Numbered from the stretch's first letter, positions 26,191 to 40,612 are shown. The stretch: DNA of 64,000 nt from Clusia tigrina (GCA_920105625.2 OV050030.1:251069889-251133888); one strand, 5' to 3'. Notes: a model not told the origin generated them from the letters alone. Numbers and translations: made by a program.

Positions 26191-26767
26191 ATGCTACCCT
26201 TGAGTCCCAAATCAAACACTAATAAAACTTCAAATGGTACTAACTTCGTCCTACACCTATCAAAGTTTGCAACATACAAATGCTTGCAACTTTTTACTGG
26301 AGCGTCATAAAACCTTGAAATTTTGTAACAATAGAGTACTCGAGCCGCTTGTCAATTTAAGGTATCGCTCAAAGCTATGCTACCCTTGACTCCCAAATCA
26401 AACACTGATAAAACTTCAAACGGCCCTAACTTCCGTACGGTACGTCCTACACCTATCAAAGTTTACAACATACAAATGCTTGTAACTTTTTACTGGAGCG
26501 TCATAAAACCTTGAAATTTTGTAACAATAAAGTACTCGAGCCTCTTGTCAATTTAAGCTATCGCTCAAAGCTTTGCTACCCTTGAGTCCCAAATCAAACA
26601 CTGATAAAACTTCAAATGGCCCTAACTTCTATACGGTGCATCCTACACCTATCAAAGTTTGCAACATACAAATGCTTGTAACTTTTACTGGAGCGTCATA
26701 AAACCTTGAAATTTTGTAACAATAAAGTACTCGAGCCTTTTGTCAATTTAAGCGATCGCTCAAAGCT
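26191..26767 (+). repeat. Three linking monomers
   Basis: Monomers 26191 (186 bp), 26377 and 26573 (195 bp) connect two HOR families. Monomer 26377 has TTCCGTACGG and AGTTTACAAC, as does 29109. The anchor of 26573 is TTTGCTACCC. No local tandem period is seen. Confidence 0.75.
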
Positions 26768-29304
26768 ATGCTACCCTTGAGTCCCAAATCAAACACTGAT
26801 AAAACTTCAAATGGCCCTAACTTCTACACGGTACGTCCTACACCTATCAAAGTTTGCAACATAGTTATAAATGCTTGTAACTTTTTACTGGAGCGTCATA
26901 AAACCTTGAAATTTTGTAACAATAAAGTACTCGAGCCTCTTGTCAATTTAATCTATCGCTCAAAGCTATGCTACCCTGGAGTCCGAAATCAAACACTGAT
27001 AAAACTTCAAATGGCCCTAACTTCTATACTGTACGTCCTATACCTATCAAAGTATGCAATATACAAATGCTCGTAACTTTTTACTTTAGCGTCATAAAAC
27101 CTTGAAATTTTATAACAATAAAGTACTCGGGCCTCTAGTCAATTTAAGTTATCGCTCAAAGCTATGCTACCCTTGAGTCCCAAATCAAACACTGATAAAA
27201 CTTCAAATGGCCCTAACTTCTATACTGTACGTCCTATACCTATCAAAGTATGCAATATACAAATGCTCGTAACTTTTTACTTTAGCGTCATGAAACCTTG
27301 AAATTTTGTAACAATAAAGTACTCGAGCCTCTTGTCAATTTAAGCTATCGCTCAAAGCTATGCTACCCTTGAGTCCCAAATCAAACACTGATAAAACTTC
27401 AAATATCCCTAACTTCTATACGGTACGTCCTACACCTATCAAAGTTTGCAAACATACCAATGCTTGTATCTTTTTACTGGAGAGTCATAAAACCTTGAAA
27501 TTTTGTAACAATAAATTTCTCGAGCCTCTTGTCAATTTAAGCTATCGCTCAAAGCTATGCTACCCTCGAGTCCCAAATCAAACACTGATAAAACTTCAAA
27601 TGGCCCTAACTTCTATACGGTACGTCCTACACCTATCAAAGTTTGCAATATACAAATGCTCGTAACTTTTTACTTTAGCGTCATAAAACCTTGAAATTTT
27701 ATAACAATAAAGTACTCGGGCCTCTAGTCAATTTAAGTTATCGCTCAAAGCTATGCTACCCTTGAGTCCCAAATCAAACACTGATAAAACTTCAAATGGC
27801 CCTAACTTCTATACGGTACGTCCTACACATATCAAAGTTTGCAACACACAAATGCTTGTAACCTTTTACTGGAGTGTCATAAAACCTTCAAATTTTGTAA
27901 CAATAAAGTACTCGAGCCTCTTGTCAATTTAAGCTATCGATCAAAGCTATGCTACCCTTGAGTCCCAAATCAAATACTAATAAAACTTCAAATGACACTA
28001 ACTTCGTCCTACACTTATCAAAGTTTGCAACATACAAATGCTTGTAACCTTTTACTGGAGTGTCATAAAACCTTGAAATTTTGTAACAATAAAGTACTCG
28101 AGCCTCTTGTCAATTTAAGCTATCGATCAAAGCTATGCTACCCTTGAGTCCAAAATCAAACACTCATAAAACTTCAAATAGCCCTAACTTCTATACGGTA
28201 CGTCCTACACCTATCAAAGTTTGCAACATACAAATGCTTGTAACTTTTTAGTGGAGCGTCATAAAACCTTGAAATTTTGTTACAATAAATTACTCGAGCC
28301 TCATGTCAATTTAAGTTATCGCTCAAAGCTATGCTACCCTTGAGTCCCAAATCAAACACTGATAAAACTTCAAATGGACCTAACTTCTATACGGTACGTC
28401 CTACACCTATCAAAGTTTGCAACATACAAATGCTTGTAACCTTTTACTGGAGTGTCATAAAACCTTGAAATTTTGTAACAATAAAGTACTCGAGCCTCTT
28501 GTCAATTTAAGCTATCGATCAAAGCTATGCTACCCTTGAGTCCCAAATCAAACACTAATAAAACTTCAAATGGTACTAACTTCGTCCTAAACCTATCAAA
28601 GTTTGCAACATACAAATGCTTGCAACTTTTTACTGGAGCGTCATAAAACCTTGAAATTTTGTAACAATAAAGTACTCGAGCCTCATGTCAATTTAAGTTA
28701 TCGATCAAAGCTATGCTACCCTTGAGTGCCAAATCAAACACTCATAAAACTTCAAATGGCCCTAACTTCTATAAGGTACGTCCTACACCTATCAAAGTTT
28801 GCAACATGTTTATAAATGCTTGTAACTTTTTACTGGAGCGTCATAAAACCTTGAAATTTTGTAACAATAAAGTACTCGAGCCTCTTGTCAAGTTAATCTA
28901 TCGCTCAAAGCTATGCTACCCTTGAGTCCCAAATCAAACACTGATAAAACTTCGAATGGCCCTAACTTCTATACGGTATGTCCTACACCTATCAAAGTTT
29001 GCAACATACAAATGCTTGTAACTTTTTACTGGAGCGTGATAAAACCTTGAAATTTTGTAACAATAGAGTATTCGAGCCTCTTGTCAATTTAAGCTATCGC
29101 TCAAAGCTATGCTACCCTTGAGTCCCAAATCAAACACTGATAAAACTTCAAATGGCCCTAACTTCCGTACGGTGCGTCCTACACCTATCAAAGTTTACAA
29201 CATACAAATGCTTGTAACTTTTTACTGGAGCGTCATAAAACCTTGAAATTTTGTAACAATAAAGTACTCGAGCCTCTTGTCAATTTAAGCTATCGCTCAA
29301 AGCT
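26768..29304 (+). repeat. 2.1-2.5 kb HOR family, copy 1 (2,537 bp, 13 monomers)
   Basis: The lengths are 200, 196, 196, 197, 196, 196, 186, 196, 196, 186, 200, 196 and 196. Marks are the 197-bp monomer 27360 (CAAACATACC, TGTATCTTTTTACTGG, GAGAGTC), the TTTTACTTTAGCGTC and TTTTATAACAATAAAG monomers with GGGCCTCTAGTC, and CTTCAAATTTTG. Confidence 0.85.
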
Positions 29305-31645
29305 TTGCTACCCTTGAGTCCCAAATCAAACACTGATAAAACTTCAAATGGCCCTAACTTCTATACGGTACTTCCTACACCTATCAAAGTTTGCAACATA
29401 GTTATAAATGCTTGTAACTTTTTACTGGAGCGTCATAAAACCTTGAAATTTTGTAACAATAAAGTACTCGAGCCTCTTGTCAATTTAATCTATCGCTCAA
29501 AGCTATGCTACCCTTGAGTCCCAAATCAAACACTGATAAAACTTCAAATGGCCCTAACTTCTATACGGTACATCCTATACCTATCAAATTTTGCAACATA
29601 AAAATGCTTGCAACTTTTTACTGGAGCGTCATGAAACCTTGAAATTTTGTAACAATAAAGTACTCGAGCCTCTTGTCAATTTAAGCTATCGCTCAAAGCT
29701 ATGCTACCCTTGAGTCCCAAATCAAACACTGATAAAACTTCAAATTTCCCTAACTTCTATACGGTACGTCCTACACCTATCAAAGTTTGCAAAGATACCA
29801 ATGCTTGTATCTTTTTACTGGAGAGTCATAAAACCTTGAAATTTTGTAACAATAAAGTACTCGAGCCTCTTGTCAATTTAAGTTATCGCTCAAAGCTATG
29901 CTACCCTCGAGTCCCAAATCAAACACTGATAAAACTTCAAATGGCCCTAACTTCTATACGGTACGTCCTACACCTATCAAAGTTTGCAATATACAAATGC
30001 TCGTAACTTTTTACTTTAGCGTCATAAAACCTTGAAATTTTATAACAATAAAGTACTCGGGCCTCTAGTCAATTTAAGTTATCGCTCAAAGCTATGCTAC
30101 CCTTGAGTCCCAAATCAAACACTGATAAAACTTCAAATGGCCCTAACTTCTATACGGTACGTCCTACACCTATCAAAGTTTGCAACACACAAATGCTTGT
30201 AACCTTTTACTGGAGTGTCATAAAACCTTCAAATTTTGTAACAATAAAGTACTCGATCCTCTTGTCAATTTAAGCTATCGATCAAAGCTATGCTACCCTT
30301 GAGTCCCAAATCAAATACTAATAAAACTTCAAATGGCACTAACTTCGTCCTACACCTATCAAAGTTTGCAACATACAAATGCTTGTAACCTTTTACTGGA
30401 GTGTCATAAAACCTTGAAATTTTGTAACAATAAAGTACTCGAGCCTCTTGTCAATTTAAGCTATCGATCAAAGCTATGCTAGCCTTGAGTCCAAAATCAA
30501 ACACTCATAAAACTTCAAATAGCCCTAACTTCTATACGGTACGTCCTACACCTATCAAAGTTTGCAACATACAAATGCTTGTAACTTTTTAGTGGAGCGT
30601 CATAAAACCTTGAAATTTTGTAACAATAAATTACTCGAGCCTCATGTCAATTTAAGTTATCGCTCAAAGCTATGCTACCCTTGAGTCCCAAATCAAACAC
30701 TGATAAAACTTCAAATGGACCTAACTTCTATACGGTACGTCCTACACCTATCAAAGTTTGCAACATACAAATGCTTGTAACCTTTTACTGGAGTGTCATA
30801 AAACCTTGAAATTTTGTAACAATAAATTACTCGAGCCTCATGTCAATTTAAGTTATCGCTCAAAGCTATGCTACCCTTGAGTCCCAAATCAAACACTGAT
30901 AAAACTTCAAATGGACCTAACTTCTATACGGTACGTCCTACACCTACCAAAGTTTGCAACATACAAATGCTTGTAACCTTTTACTGGAGTGTCATAAAAC
31001 CTTGAAATTTTGTAACAATAAAGTACTCGAGCCTCTTGTCAATTTAAGCTATCGATCAAAGCTATGCTACCCTTGAGTCCCAAATCAAACACTAATAAAA
31101 CTTCAAATGGTACTAACTTCGTCCTACACCTATCAAAGTTTGCAACATACAAATGCTTGCAACTTTTTACTGGAGCGTCATAAAACCTTGAAATTTTGTA
31201 ACAATAAAGTACTCGAGCCTCATGTCAATTTAAGTTATCGATCAAAGCTATGCTACCCTTGAGTGCCAAATCAAACACTCATAAAACTTCAAACGGCCCT
31301 AACTTCTATAAGGTACGTCCTACACCTATCAAAGTTTGCAACATGTTTATAAATGCTTGTAACTTTTTACTGGAGCGTCATAAAACCTTGAAATTTTGTA
31401 ACAATAAAGTACTCGAGCCTCTTGTCAAGTTAATCTATCGCTCAAAGCTATGCTACCCTTGAGTCCCAAATCAAACACTGATAAAACTTCGAATGGCCCT
31501 AACTTCTATATGGTATGTCCTACACCTATCAAAGTTTGCAACATACAAATGCTTGTAACTTTTTACTGGAGCGTGATAAAACCTTGAAATTTTGTAACAA
31601 TAGAGTATTCGAGCCTCTTGTCAATTTAAGCTATCGCTCAAAGCT
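29305..31645 (+). repeat. 2.1-2.5 kb HOR family, copy 2 (2,341 bp, 12 monomers)
   Basis: Compared with copy 1, the pair 26968/27164 is reduced to one monomer (29505). Monomer 28331 is doubled as 30672 and 30868; both read AAATGGACCTAAC. The counterpart of 29109 is fused to the following allele-2 monomer at 31646. These are one-monomer losses and gains in register. Confidence 0.83.
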
Positions 31646-33212
31646 ATGCTACCCTTGAGTCCCAAATCAAACTCTGATAAAACTTCAAATGGCCCTAACT
31701 TCCGTACGGTGCGTCCTACACCTATCAAAGTTTGCAACATAGTTATAAATGCTTGTAACTTTTTACTGGAGCGTCATAAAACCTTGAAATTTTGTAACAA
31801 TAAAGTACTCGAGCCTCTTGTCAATTTAATCTATCGCTCAAAGCTATGCTACCCTTGAGTCCCAAATCAAACACTGATAAAACTTCAAATGGCCCTAACT
31901 TCTATACGGTACGTCCTATACCTATCAAAGTTTGCTACATACAAATGCTTGCAACTTTTTACTGGAGCGTCATGAAACCTTGAAATTTTGTAACAATAAA
32001 GTACTCGAGCCTCTTGTCAATTTAAGCTATCGCTCAAAGCTATGCTACCCCTGAGTCCCAAATCAAACACTGATAAAACTTCAAATATCCCTAACTTCTA
32101 TACGGTACGTCCTACACCTATCAAAGTTTGCAAAGATACCAATGCTTGTATCTTTTTACTGGAGAGTCATAAAACCTTGAATTTTTGTAACAATAAAGTA
32201 CTCGAGCCTCTTGTCAATTTAAGCTATCGCTCAAAGCTATGCTACCCTCGAGTCCCAAATCAAGCACTGATAAAACTTCAAATGGCCCTAACTTCTATAC
32301 GGTACGTCCTACACCTATCAAAGTTTGCAATATACAAATGCTCGTAACTTTTTACTTTAGCGTCATAAAACCTTGAAATTTTATAACAATAAAGTACTCG
32401 GGCCTCTAGTCAATTTAAGTTATCGCTCAAAGCTATGCTACCCTTGAGTCCCAAATCAAACACTGATAAAACTTCAAATGGCCCTAACTTCTATACGGTA
32501 CGTCCTACACCTATCAAAGTTTGCAACACACAAATGCTTGTAACCTTTTACTGGAGTGTCATAAAACCTTCAAATTTTGTAACAATAAAGTACTCGAGCC
32601 TCTTGTCAATTTAAGCTATCGATCAAAGCTATGCTACCCTTGAGTCCCAAATCAAATACTAATAAAACTTCAAATGGCACTAACTTCGTCCTACACCTAT
32701 CAAAGTTTGCAACATACAAATGCTTGTAACCTTTTACTGGAGTGTCATAAAACCTTGAAATTTTGTAACAATAAAGTACTCGAGCCTCTTGTCAATTTAA
32801 GCTATCGATCAAAGCTATGCTACCCTTGAGTCCAAAATCAAACACTCATAAAACTTCAAACGGCCCTAACTTCTATAAGGTACGTCCTACACCTATCAAA
32901 GTTTGCAACATGTTTATAAATGCTTGTAACTTTTTACTGGAGCGTCATAAAACCTTGAAATTTTGTAACAATAAAGTACTCGAGCCTCTTGTCAAGTTAA
33001 TCTATCGCTCAAAGCTATGCTACCCTTGAGTCCCAAATCAAACACTGATAAAACTTCGAATGGCCCTAACTTCTATATGGTATGTCCTACACCTATCAAA
33101 GTTTGCAACATACAAATGCTTGTAACTTTTTACTGGAGCGTGATAAAACCTTGAAATTTTGTAACAATAGAGTATTCGAGCCTCTTGTCAATTTAAGCTA
33201 TCGCTCAAAGCT
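31646..33212 (+). repeat. 2.1-2.5 kb HOR family, copy 3 (1,567 bp, 8 monomers)
   Basis: This copy is collinear with copy 4 except for the loss of 578 bp, exactly three monomers (196+196+186; counterparts of 34384, 34580 and 34776). The junction is inside monomer 32817. Its CTTGAGTCCAAAATC start is the 34384 type, while its TATAAGGTACG and allele-3 body are the 34962 type. Confidence 0.87.
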
Positions 33213-35357
33213 ATGCTACCCTTGAGTCCCAAATCAAACTCTGATAAAACTTCAAATGGCCCTAACTTCCGTACGGTGCGTCCTACACCTATCAAAGTTT
33301 GCAACATAGTTATAAATGCTTGTAACTTTTTACTGGAGCGTCATAAAACCTTGAAATTTTTTAACAATAAAGTACTCGAGCCTCTTGTCAATTTAATCTA
33401 TCGCTCAAAGCTATGCTACCCTTGAGTCCCAAATCAAACACTGATAAAACTTCAAATGGCCCTAACTTCTATACGGTACGTCCTATACCTATCAAAGTTT
33501 GCTACATACAAATGCTTGCAACTTTTTACTGGAGCGTCATGAAACCTTGAAATTTTGTAACAATAAAGTACTCGAGCCTCTTGTCAATTTAAGCTATCGC
33601 TCAAAGCTATGCTACCCCTGAGTCCCAAATCAAACACTGATAAAACTTCAAATATCCCTAACTTCTATACGGTACGTCCTACACCTATCAAAGTTTGCAA
33701 AGATACCAATGCTTGTATCTTTTTACTGGAGAGTCATAAAACCTTGAAATTTTGTAACAATAAAGTACTCGAGCCTCTTGTCAATTTAAGCTATCGCTCA
33801 AAGCTATGCTACCCTCGAGTCCCAAATCAAGCACTGATAAAACTTCAAATGGCCCTAACTTCTATACGGTACGTCCTACACCTATCAAAGTTTGCAATAT
33901 ACAAATGCTCGTAACTTTTTACTTTAGCGTCATAAAACCTTGAAATTTTATAACAATAAAGTACTCGGGCCTCTAGTCAATTTAAGTTATCGCTCAAAGC
34001 TATGCTACCCTTGAGTCCCAAATCAAACACTGATAAAACTTCAAATGGCCCTAACTTCTATACGGTACGTCCTACACCTATCAAAGTTTGCAACACACAA
34101 ATGCTTGTAACCTTTTACTGGAGTGTCATAAAACCTTCAAATTTTGTAACAATAAAGTACTCGAGCCTCTTGTCAATTTAAGCTATCGATCAAAGCTATG
34201 CTACCCTTGAGTCCCAAATCAAATACTAATAAAACTTCAAATGGCACTAACTTCGTCCTACACCTATCAAAGTTTGCAACATACAAATGCTTGTAACCTT
34301 TTACTGGAGTGTCATAAAACCTTGAAATTTTGTAACAATAAAGTACTCGAGCCTCTAGTCAATTTAAGCTATCGATCAAAGCTATGCTACCCTTGAGTCC
34401 AAAATCAAACACTCATAAAACTTCAAATAGCCCTAACTTCTATACGGTACGTCCTACACCTATCAAAGTTTGCAACATACAAATGCTTGTAACTTTTTAG
34501 TGGAGCGTCATAAAACCTTGAAATTTTGTAACAATAAATTACTCGAGCCTCATGTCAATTTAAGTTATCGCTCAAAGCTATGCTACCCTTGAGTCCCAAA
34601 TCAAACACTGATAAAACTTCAAATGGACCTAACTTCTATACGGTACGTCCTACACCTATCAAAGTTTGCAACATACAAATGCTTGTAACCTTTTACTGGA
34701 GTGTCATAAAACCTTGAAATTTTGTAACAATAAAGTACTCGAGCCTCTTGTCAATTTAAGCTATCGATCAAAGCTATGCTACCCTTGAGTCCCAAATCAA
34801 ACACTAATAAAGCTTCAAATGGTACTAACTTCGTCCTACACTTATCAAAGTTTGCAACATACAAATGCTTGCAACTTTTTACTGGAGCGTCATAAAACCT
34901 TGAAATTTTGTAACAATAAAGTACTCGAGCCTCATGTCAATTTAAGTTATCGATCAAAGCTATGCTACCCTTGAGTGCCAAATCAAACACTCATAAAACT
35001 TCAAATGGCCCTAACTTCTATAAGGTACGTCCTACACCTATCAAAGTTTGCAACATGTTTATAAATGCTTGTAACTTTTTACTGGAGCGTCATAAAACCT
35101 TGAAATTTTGTAACAATAAAGTACTCGAGCCTCTTGTCAACTTAATCTATCGCTCAAAGCTATGCTACCCTTGAGTCCCAAATCAAACACTGATAAAACT
35201 TCGAATGGCCCTAACTTCTATACGGTATGTCCTACACCTATCAAAGTTTGCAACATACAAATGCTTGTAACTTTTTACTGGAGCGTGATAAAACCTTGAA
35301 ATTTTGTAACAATAAAGTACTCGAGCCTTTTGTCAATTTAAGCGATCGCTCAAAGCT
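33213..35357 (+). repeat. 2.1-2.5 kb HOR family, copy 4 (2,145 bp, 11 monomers)
   Basis: The monomers start at 33213, 33413, 33609, 33806, 34002, 34198, 34384, 34580, 34776, 34962 and 35162. The first part matches copy 3 at an offset of 1,567 bp with few differences, such as TTTTTTAACAAT at 33356-33367. Confidence 0.87.
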
Positions 35358-36344
35358 ATGCTACGCTTGAGTCCCAATTCAAACACTGATAAAACTTCAA
35401 ATGGCCCTAACTTCTACACGGTACGTCCTACACCTATCAAAGTTTGCAACATAGTTATAAATGCTTGTAACTTTTTACTGGAGTGTCATAAAACCTTGAA
35501 ATTTTGTAACAATAAAGTACTCGAGCCTCTTGTCAATTTAAGCTATCGCTCAAAGCTTTGCTACCCTTGAGTCCCAAATCAAACACTGATAAAACTTCAA
35601 ATGGCCCTAACTTCTATACGGTACGTCCTATACCTATCAAAGTTTGCAACATACAAATGCTTGTAACTTTTACTGGAGCGTTATAAAACCTTGAAATTTT
35701 GTAACAATAAAGTACTCGAGCCTTTTGTCAATTTAAGCGATCGCTCAAAGCTATGCTACGCTTGAGTCCCAATTCAAACACTGATAAAACTTCAAATGGC
35801 CCTAACTTCTACACGGTACGTCCTACACCTATCAAAGTTTGCAACATAGTTATAAATGCTTGTAACTTTTTACTGGAGTGTCATAAAACCTTGAAATTTT
35901 GTAACAATAAAGTACTCGAGCCTCTTGTCAATTTAAGCTATCGCTCAAAGCTTTGCTACCCTTGAGTCCCAAATCAAACACTGATAAAACTTCAAATGGC
36001 CCTAACTTCTATACGGTACGTCCTATACCTATCAAAGTTTGCAACATACAAAAGCTTGCAACTTTTTACTGGAGCGTCATGAAACCTTGAAATTTTGTAA
36101 CAATAAAGTACTCGAGCCTCTTGTCAATTTAAGCTATCGCTCAAAGCTATGCTACCCTTGAGTCCCAAATCAAACACTGATAAAACTTCAAATATCCCTA
36201 ACTTCTATACGGTACGTCCTACACCTATCAAAGTTTGCAACATACCAATGCTTGTATCTTTTTACTGGAGAGTCATAAAACCTTGAAATTTTGTAACAAT
36301 AAAGTACTCGAGCCTCTTGTCAATTTAAGCTATCGCTCAAAGCT
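35358..36344 (+). repeat. 395-bp two-monomer duplication plus two linking monomers
   Basis: Monomers 35358/35558 are repeated at 35753/35953, 395 bp on. Both first members read GCTACGCTTGAG, CCCAATTC, CTACACGG and the allele-2 insertion, and both second members start TTTGCTACCC. The second pair is 396 bp because it lacks the 1-bp shortening in ACTTTTACTGG at about 35669. Monomer 36149, the CAAATATCCC type, leads into the next HOR. Confidence 0.85.
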
Positions 36345-38478
36345 ATGCTACCCTCGAGTCCCAAATCAAACACTGATAAAACTTCAAATGGCCCTAACTT
36401 CTATACGGTACGTCCTACACCTATCAAAGTTTGCAATATACAAATGCTTGTAACTTTTTACTGGAGCGTCATAAAAACTTGAAATTTTATAACAATAAAG
36501 TACTCGGGCCTCTAGTCAATTTAAGTTATCGCTCAAAGCTATGCTACCCTTTTGTCCCAAATCAAACACTGATAAAACTTCAAATGACCCTAACTTCTAT
36601 ACGGTACGTCCTACACCTATCAAAGTTTGCAACACACAAATGCTTGTAACCTTTTACTGGAGTGTCATAAAACCTTCAAATTTTGTAACAATAAAGTACT
36701 CGAGCCTCTTGTCAATTTAAGCTATCGATCAAAGCTATGCTACCCTTGAGTCCCAAATCAAACACTAATAAAACTTCAAATGGCACTAACTTCGTCCTAC
36801 ACCTATCAAAGTTTGCAACATACAAATGCTTGTAACCTTTTACTGGAGTGTCATAAAACCTTGAAATTTTGTAACAATAAAGTACTCGAGCCTCTTGTCA
36901 ATTTAAGCTATCGATCAAAGCTATGCTACCCTTGAGTCCCAAATCAAACACTAATAAAACTTCAAATGGTACTAACTTCGTCCTACATCTATCAAAGTTT
37001 GCAACATACAAATGCTTGCAACTTTTTACTGGAGCGTCATAAAACCTTGAAATTTTGTAACAATAAAGTACTCGAGCCTCATGTCAATTTAAGTTATCGC
37101 TTAAAGCTATGCTACCCTTGAGTGCCGAATCAAACACTCATAAAACTTCAAATGGCCCTAACTTCTATAAGGTACGTCCTACACCTATCAAAGTTTGCAA
37201 CATGTTTATAAATGCTTGTAACTTTTTACTGGAGCGTCATAAAACCTTGAAATTTTGTAACAATAAAGTACTCGAGCCTCTTGTCAATTTGAGCTATCGC
37301 TCAAAGCTATGCTACCCTTGAGTCCCAAATCAAACACTGATAAAACTTCAAATGGCCCTAACTTCTATACGGTACGTCCTATACGTATCAAAGTTTGCAA
37401 CATACAAAAGCTTGCAACTTTTTACTGGAGCGTCATGAAACCTTGAAATTTTGTAACAATAAAGTACTCGAGCCTCTTGTCAATTTAAGCTATCGCTCAA
37501 AGCTATGCTACCCTTGAGTCCCAAATCAAACACTGATAAAACTTCAAATATCCCTAACTTCTATACGGTACGTCCTACACCTATCAAAGTTTGCAATATA
37601 CAAATGCTTGTAACTTTTTACTGGAGTGTCATAAAACCTTGAAATTTTGTAACAATAAAGTACTCGAGCCTCTTGTCAATTTAAGCTATCGATCAAAGCT
37701 ACGCTACCCTTGAGTCCCAAATCAAACACTAATAAAACTTCAAATGGTACTAACTTCGTCCTACACATATCAAAGTTTGCAACATACAAATGCTTGCAAC
37801 TTTTTACTGGAGCGTCATAAAACCTTGAAATTTTGTAACAATAAAGTACTCGAGCCTCATGTCAATTTAAGTTATCGCTCAAAGCTATGCTACCCTTGAG
37901 TGCCAAATCAAACAGTCATAAAACTTCAAATGGCCCTAACTTCTATAAGGTACGTCCTACACCTATCAAAGTTTGCAACATGTTTATAAATGCTTGTAAC
38001 TTTTTACTGGAGCGTCATAAAACCTTGAAATTTTGTAACAATAAAGTACTCGAGCCTCTTGTCAATTTGAGCTATCGCTCAAAGCTATGCTACCCTTGAG
38101 TCCCAAATCAAACACTGATAAAACTTCAAATGGCCCTAACTTCTATACGGTACGTCCTACACATATTAAAGTTTGCAACATACAAATGCTTGTAACTTTT
38201 TACTGGAGCGTCAGAAAACCTTGAAATTTTGTAACAATAAATTACTCGAGCCTCTTGTCAATTTAAGTTATCGCTCAAAGCTATGCTACCCTTGAGTACC
38301 AAATCAAACACTGATAAAACTTCAAATGGCCCTAACTTCTGTACGGTACGTCCTACTCCTATCAAAGTTTACAACATACAAATGCTTGTAACTTTTTACT
38401 GGAGCGTCATAAAACCTTGAAATTTTGTAACAATAAAGTACTCGAGCCTCTTGTCAATTTGAGCTATCGCTCAAAGCT
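36345..38478 (+). repeat. 2,134-bp eleven-monomer HOR, copy 1
   Basis: Counted from 37109, the monomer lengths are 200, 196, 196, 186, 200, 196, 196, 196, 196, 186 and 186. The unit has two allele-3 monomers (37109, 37887) and three 186-bp monomers (36737, 36923, 37701). Marks are CCCTTTTGTCCC, AATGACCC, CACACAAATGC and CATACAAAAGCTTGC. The first 80 bp or so still resemble the older family. Confidence 0.92.
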
Positions 38479-40612
38479 ATGCAACCCTTGAGTCCCAAAT
38501 CAAACACTGATAAAACTTCAAATGGCCCTAACTTCTATACGGTACGTCCTACACCTATCAAAGTTTGCAATATACAAATGCTTGTAACTTTTTACTGGAG
38601 CGTCATAAAAACTTGAAATTTTATAACAATAAAGTACTCGGGCCTCTAGTCAATTTAAGTTATCGCTCAAAGCTATGCTTCCCTTTTGTCCCAAATCAAA
38701 CACTGATAAAACTTCAAATGACCCTAACTTCTATACGGTACGTCCTACACCTATCAAAGTTTGCAACACACAAATGCTTGTAACCTTTTACTGGAGTGTC
38801 ATAAAACCTTCAAATTTTGTAACAATAAAGTACTCGAGCCTCTTGTCAATTTAAGCTATCGATCAAAGCTATGCTACCCTTGAGTCCCAAATCAAACACT
38901 AATAAAACTTCAAATGGCACTAACTTCGTCCTACACCTATCAAAGTTTGCAACATACAAATGCTTGTAACCTTTTACTGGAGTGTCATAAAACCTTGAAA
39001 TTTTGTAACAATAAAGTACTCGAGCCTCTTGTCAATTTAAGCTATCGATCAAAGCTATGCTACCCTTGAGTCCCAAATCAAACACTAATAAAACTTCAAA
39101 TGGTACTAACTTCGTCCTACATCTATCAAAGTTTGCAACATACAAATGCTTGCAACTTTTTACTGGAGCGTCATAAAACCTTGAAATTTTGTAACAATAA
39201 AGTACTCGAGCCTCATGTCAATTTAAGTTATCGCTTAAAGCTATGCTACCCTTGAGTGCCAAATCAAACACTCATAAAACTTCAAATGGCCCTAACTTCT
39301 ATAAGGTACGTCCTACACCTATCAAAGTTTGCAACATGTTTATAAATGCTTGTAACTTTTTACTGGAGCGTCATAAAACCTTGAAATTTTGTAACAATAA
39401 AGTACTCGAGCCTCTTGTCAATTTGAGCTATCGCTCAAAGCTATGCTACCCTTGAGTCCCAAATCAAACACTGATAAAACTTCAAATGGCCCTAACTTCT
39501 ATACGGTACGTCCTATACGTATCAAAGTTTGCAACATACAAAAGCTTGCAACTTTTTACTGGAGCGTCATGAAACCTTGCAATTTTGTAACAATAAAGTA
39601 CTAGAGCCTCTTGTCAATTTAAGCTATCGCTCAAAGCTATGCTACCCTTGAGTCCCAAATCAAACACTGATAAAACTTCAAATATCCCTAACTTCTATAC
39701 GGTACGTCCTACACCTATCAAAGTTTGCAATATACAAATGCTTGTAACTTTTTACTGGAGTGTCATAAAACCTTGAAATTTTGTAACAATAAAGTACTCG
39801 AGCCTCTTGTCAATTTAAGCTATCGATCAAAGCTACGCTACCCTTGAGTCCCAAATCAAACACTAATAAAACTTCAAATGGTACTAACTTCGTCCTACAC
39901 ATATCAAAGTTTGCAACATACAAATGCTTGCAACTTTTTACTGGAGCGTCATAAAACCTTGAAATTTTGTAACAATAAAGTACTCGAGCCTCATGTCAAT
40001 TTAAGTTATCGCTCAAAACTATGCTACCCTTGAGTGCCAAATCAAACAGTCATAAAACTTCAAATGGCCCTAACTTCTATAAGGTACGTCCTACACCTAT
40101 CAAAGTTTGCAACATGTTTATAAATGCTTGTAACTTTTTACTGGAGCGTCATAAAACCTTGAAATTTTGTAACAATAAAGTACTCGAGCCTCTTGTCAAT
40201 TTGAGCTATCGCTCAAAGCTATGCTACCCTTGAGTCCCAAATCAAACACTGATAAAACTTCAAATGGCCATAACTTCTATAGGGTACGTCCTACACATAT
40301 TAAAGTTTGCAACATACAAATGCTTGTAACTTTTTACTGGAGCGTCAGAAAACCTTGAAATTTTGTAACAATAAATTACTCGAGCCTCTTGTCAATTTAA
40401 GTTATCGCTCAAAGCTATGCTACCCTTGAGTACCAAATCAAACACTGATAAAACTTCAAATGGCCCTAACTTCTGTACGGTACGTCCTACTCCTATCAAA
40501 GTTTACAACATACAAATGCTTGTAACTTTTTACTGGAGCGTCATAAAACCTTGAAATTTTGTAACAATAAAGTACTCGAGCCTCTTGTCAATTTGAGCTA
40601 TCGCTCAAAGCT
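38479..40612 (+). repeat. 2,134-bp eleven-monomer HOR, copy 2
   Basis: All anchors recur at +2,134 bp from copy 1. I see only about a dozen scattered differences, among them CTTGCAATTTTG at about 39578, CTAGAGCC at 39601, GGCCATAAC near 40266 and TATAGGGTACG near 40279. Confidence 0.93.
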
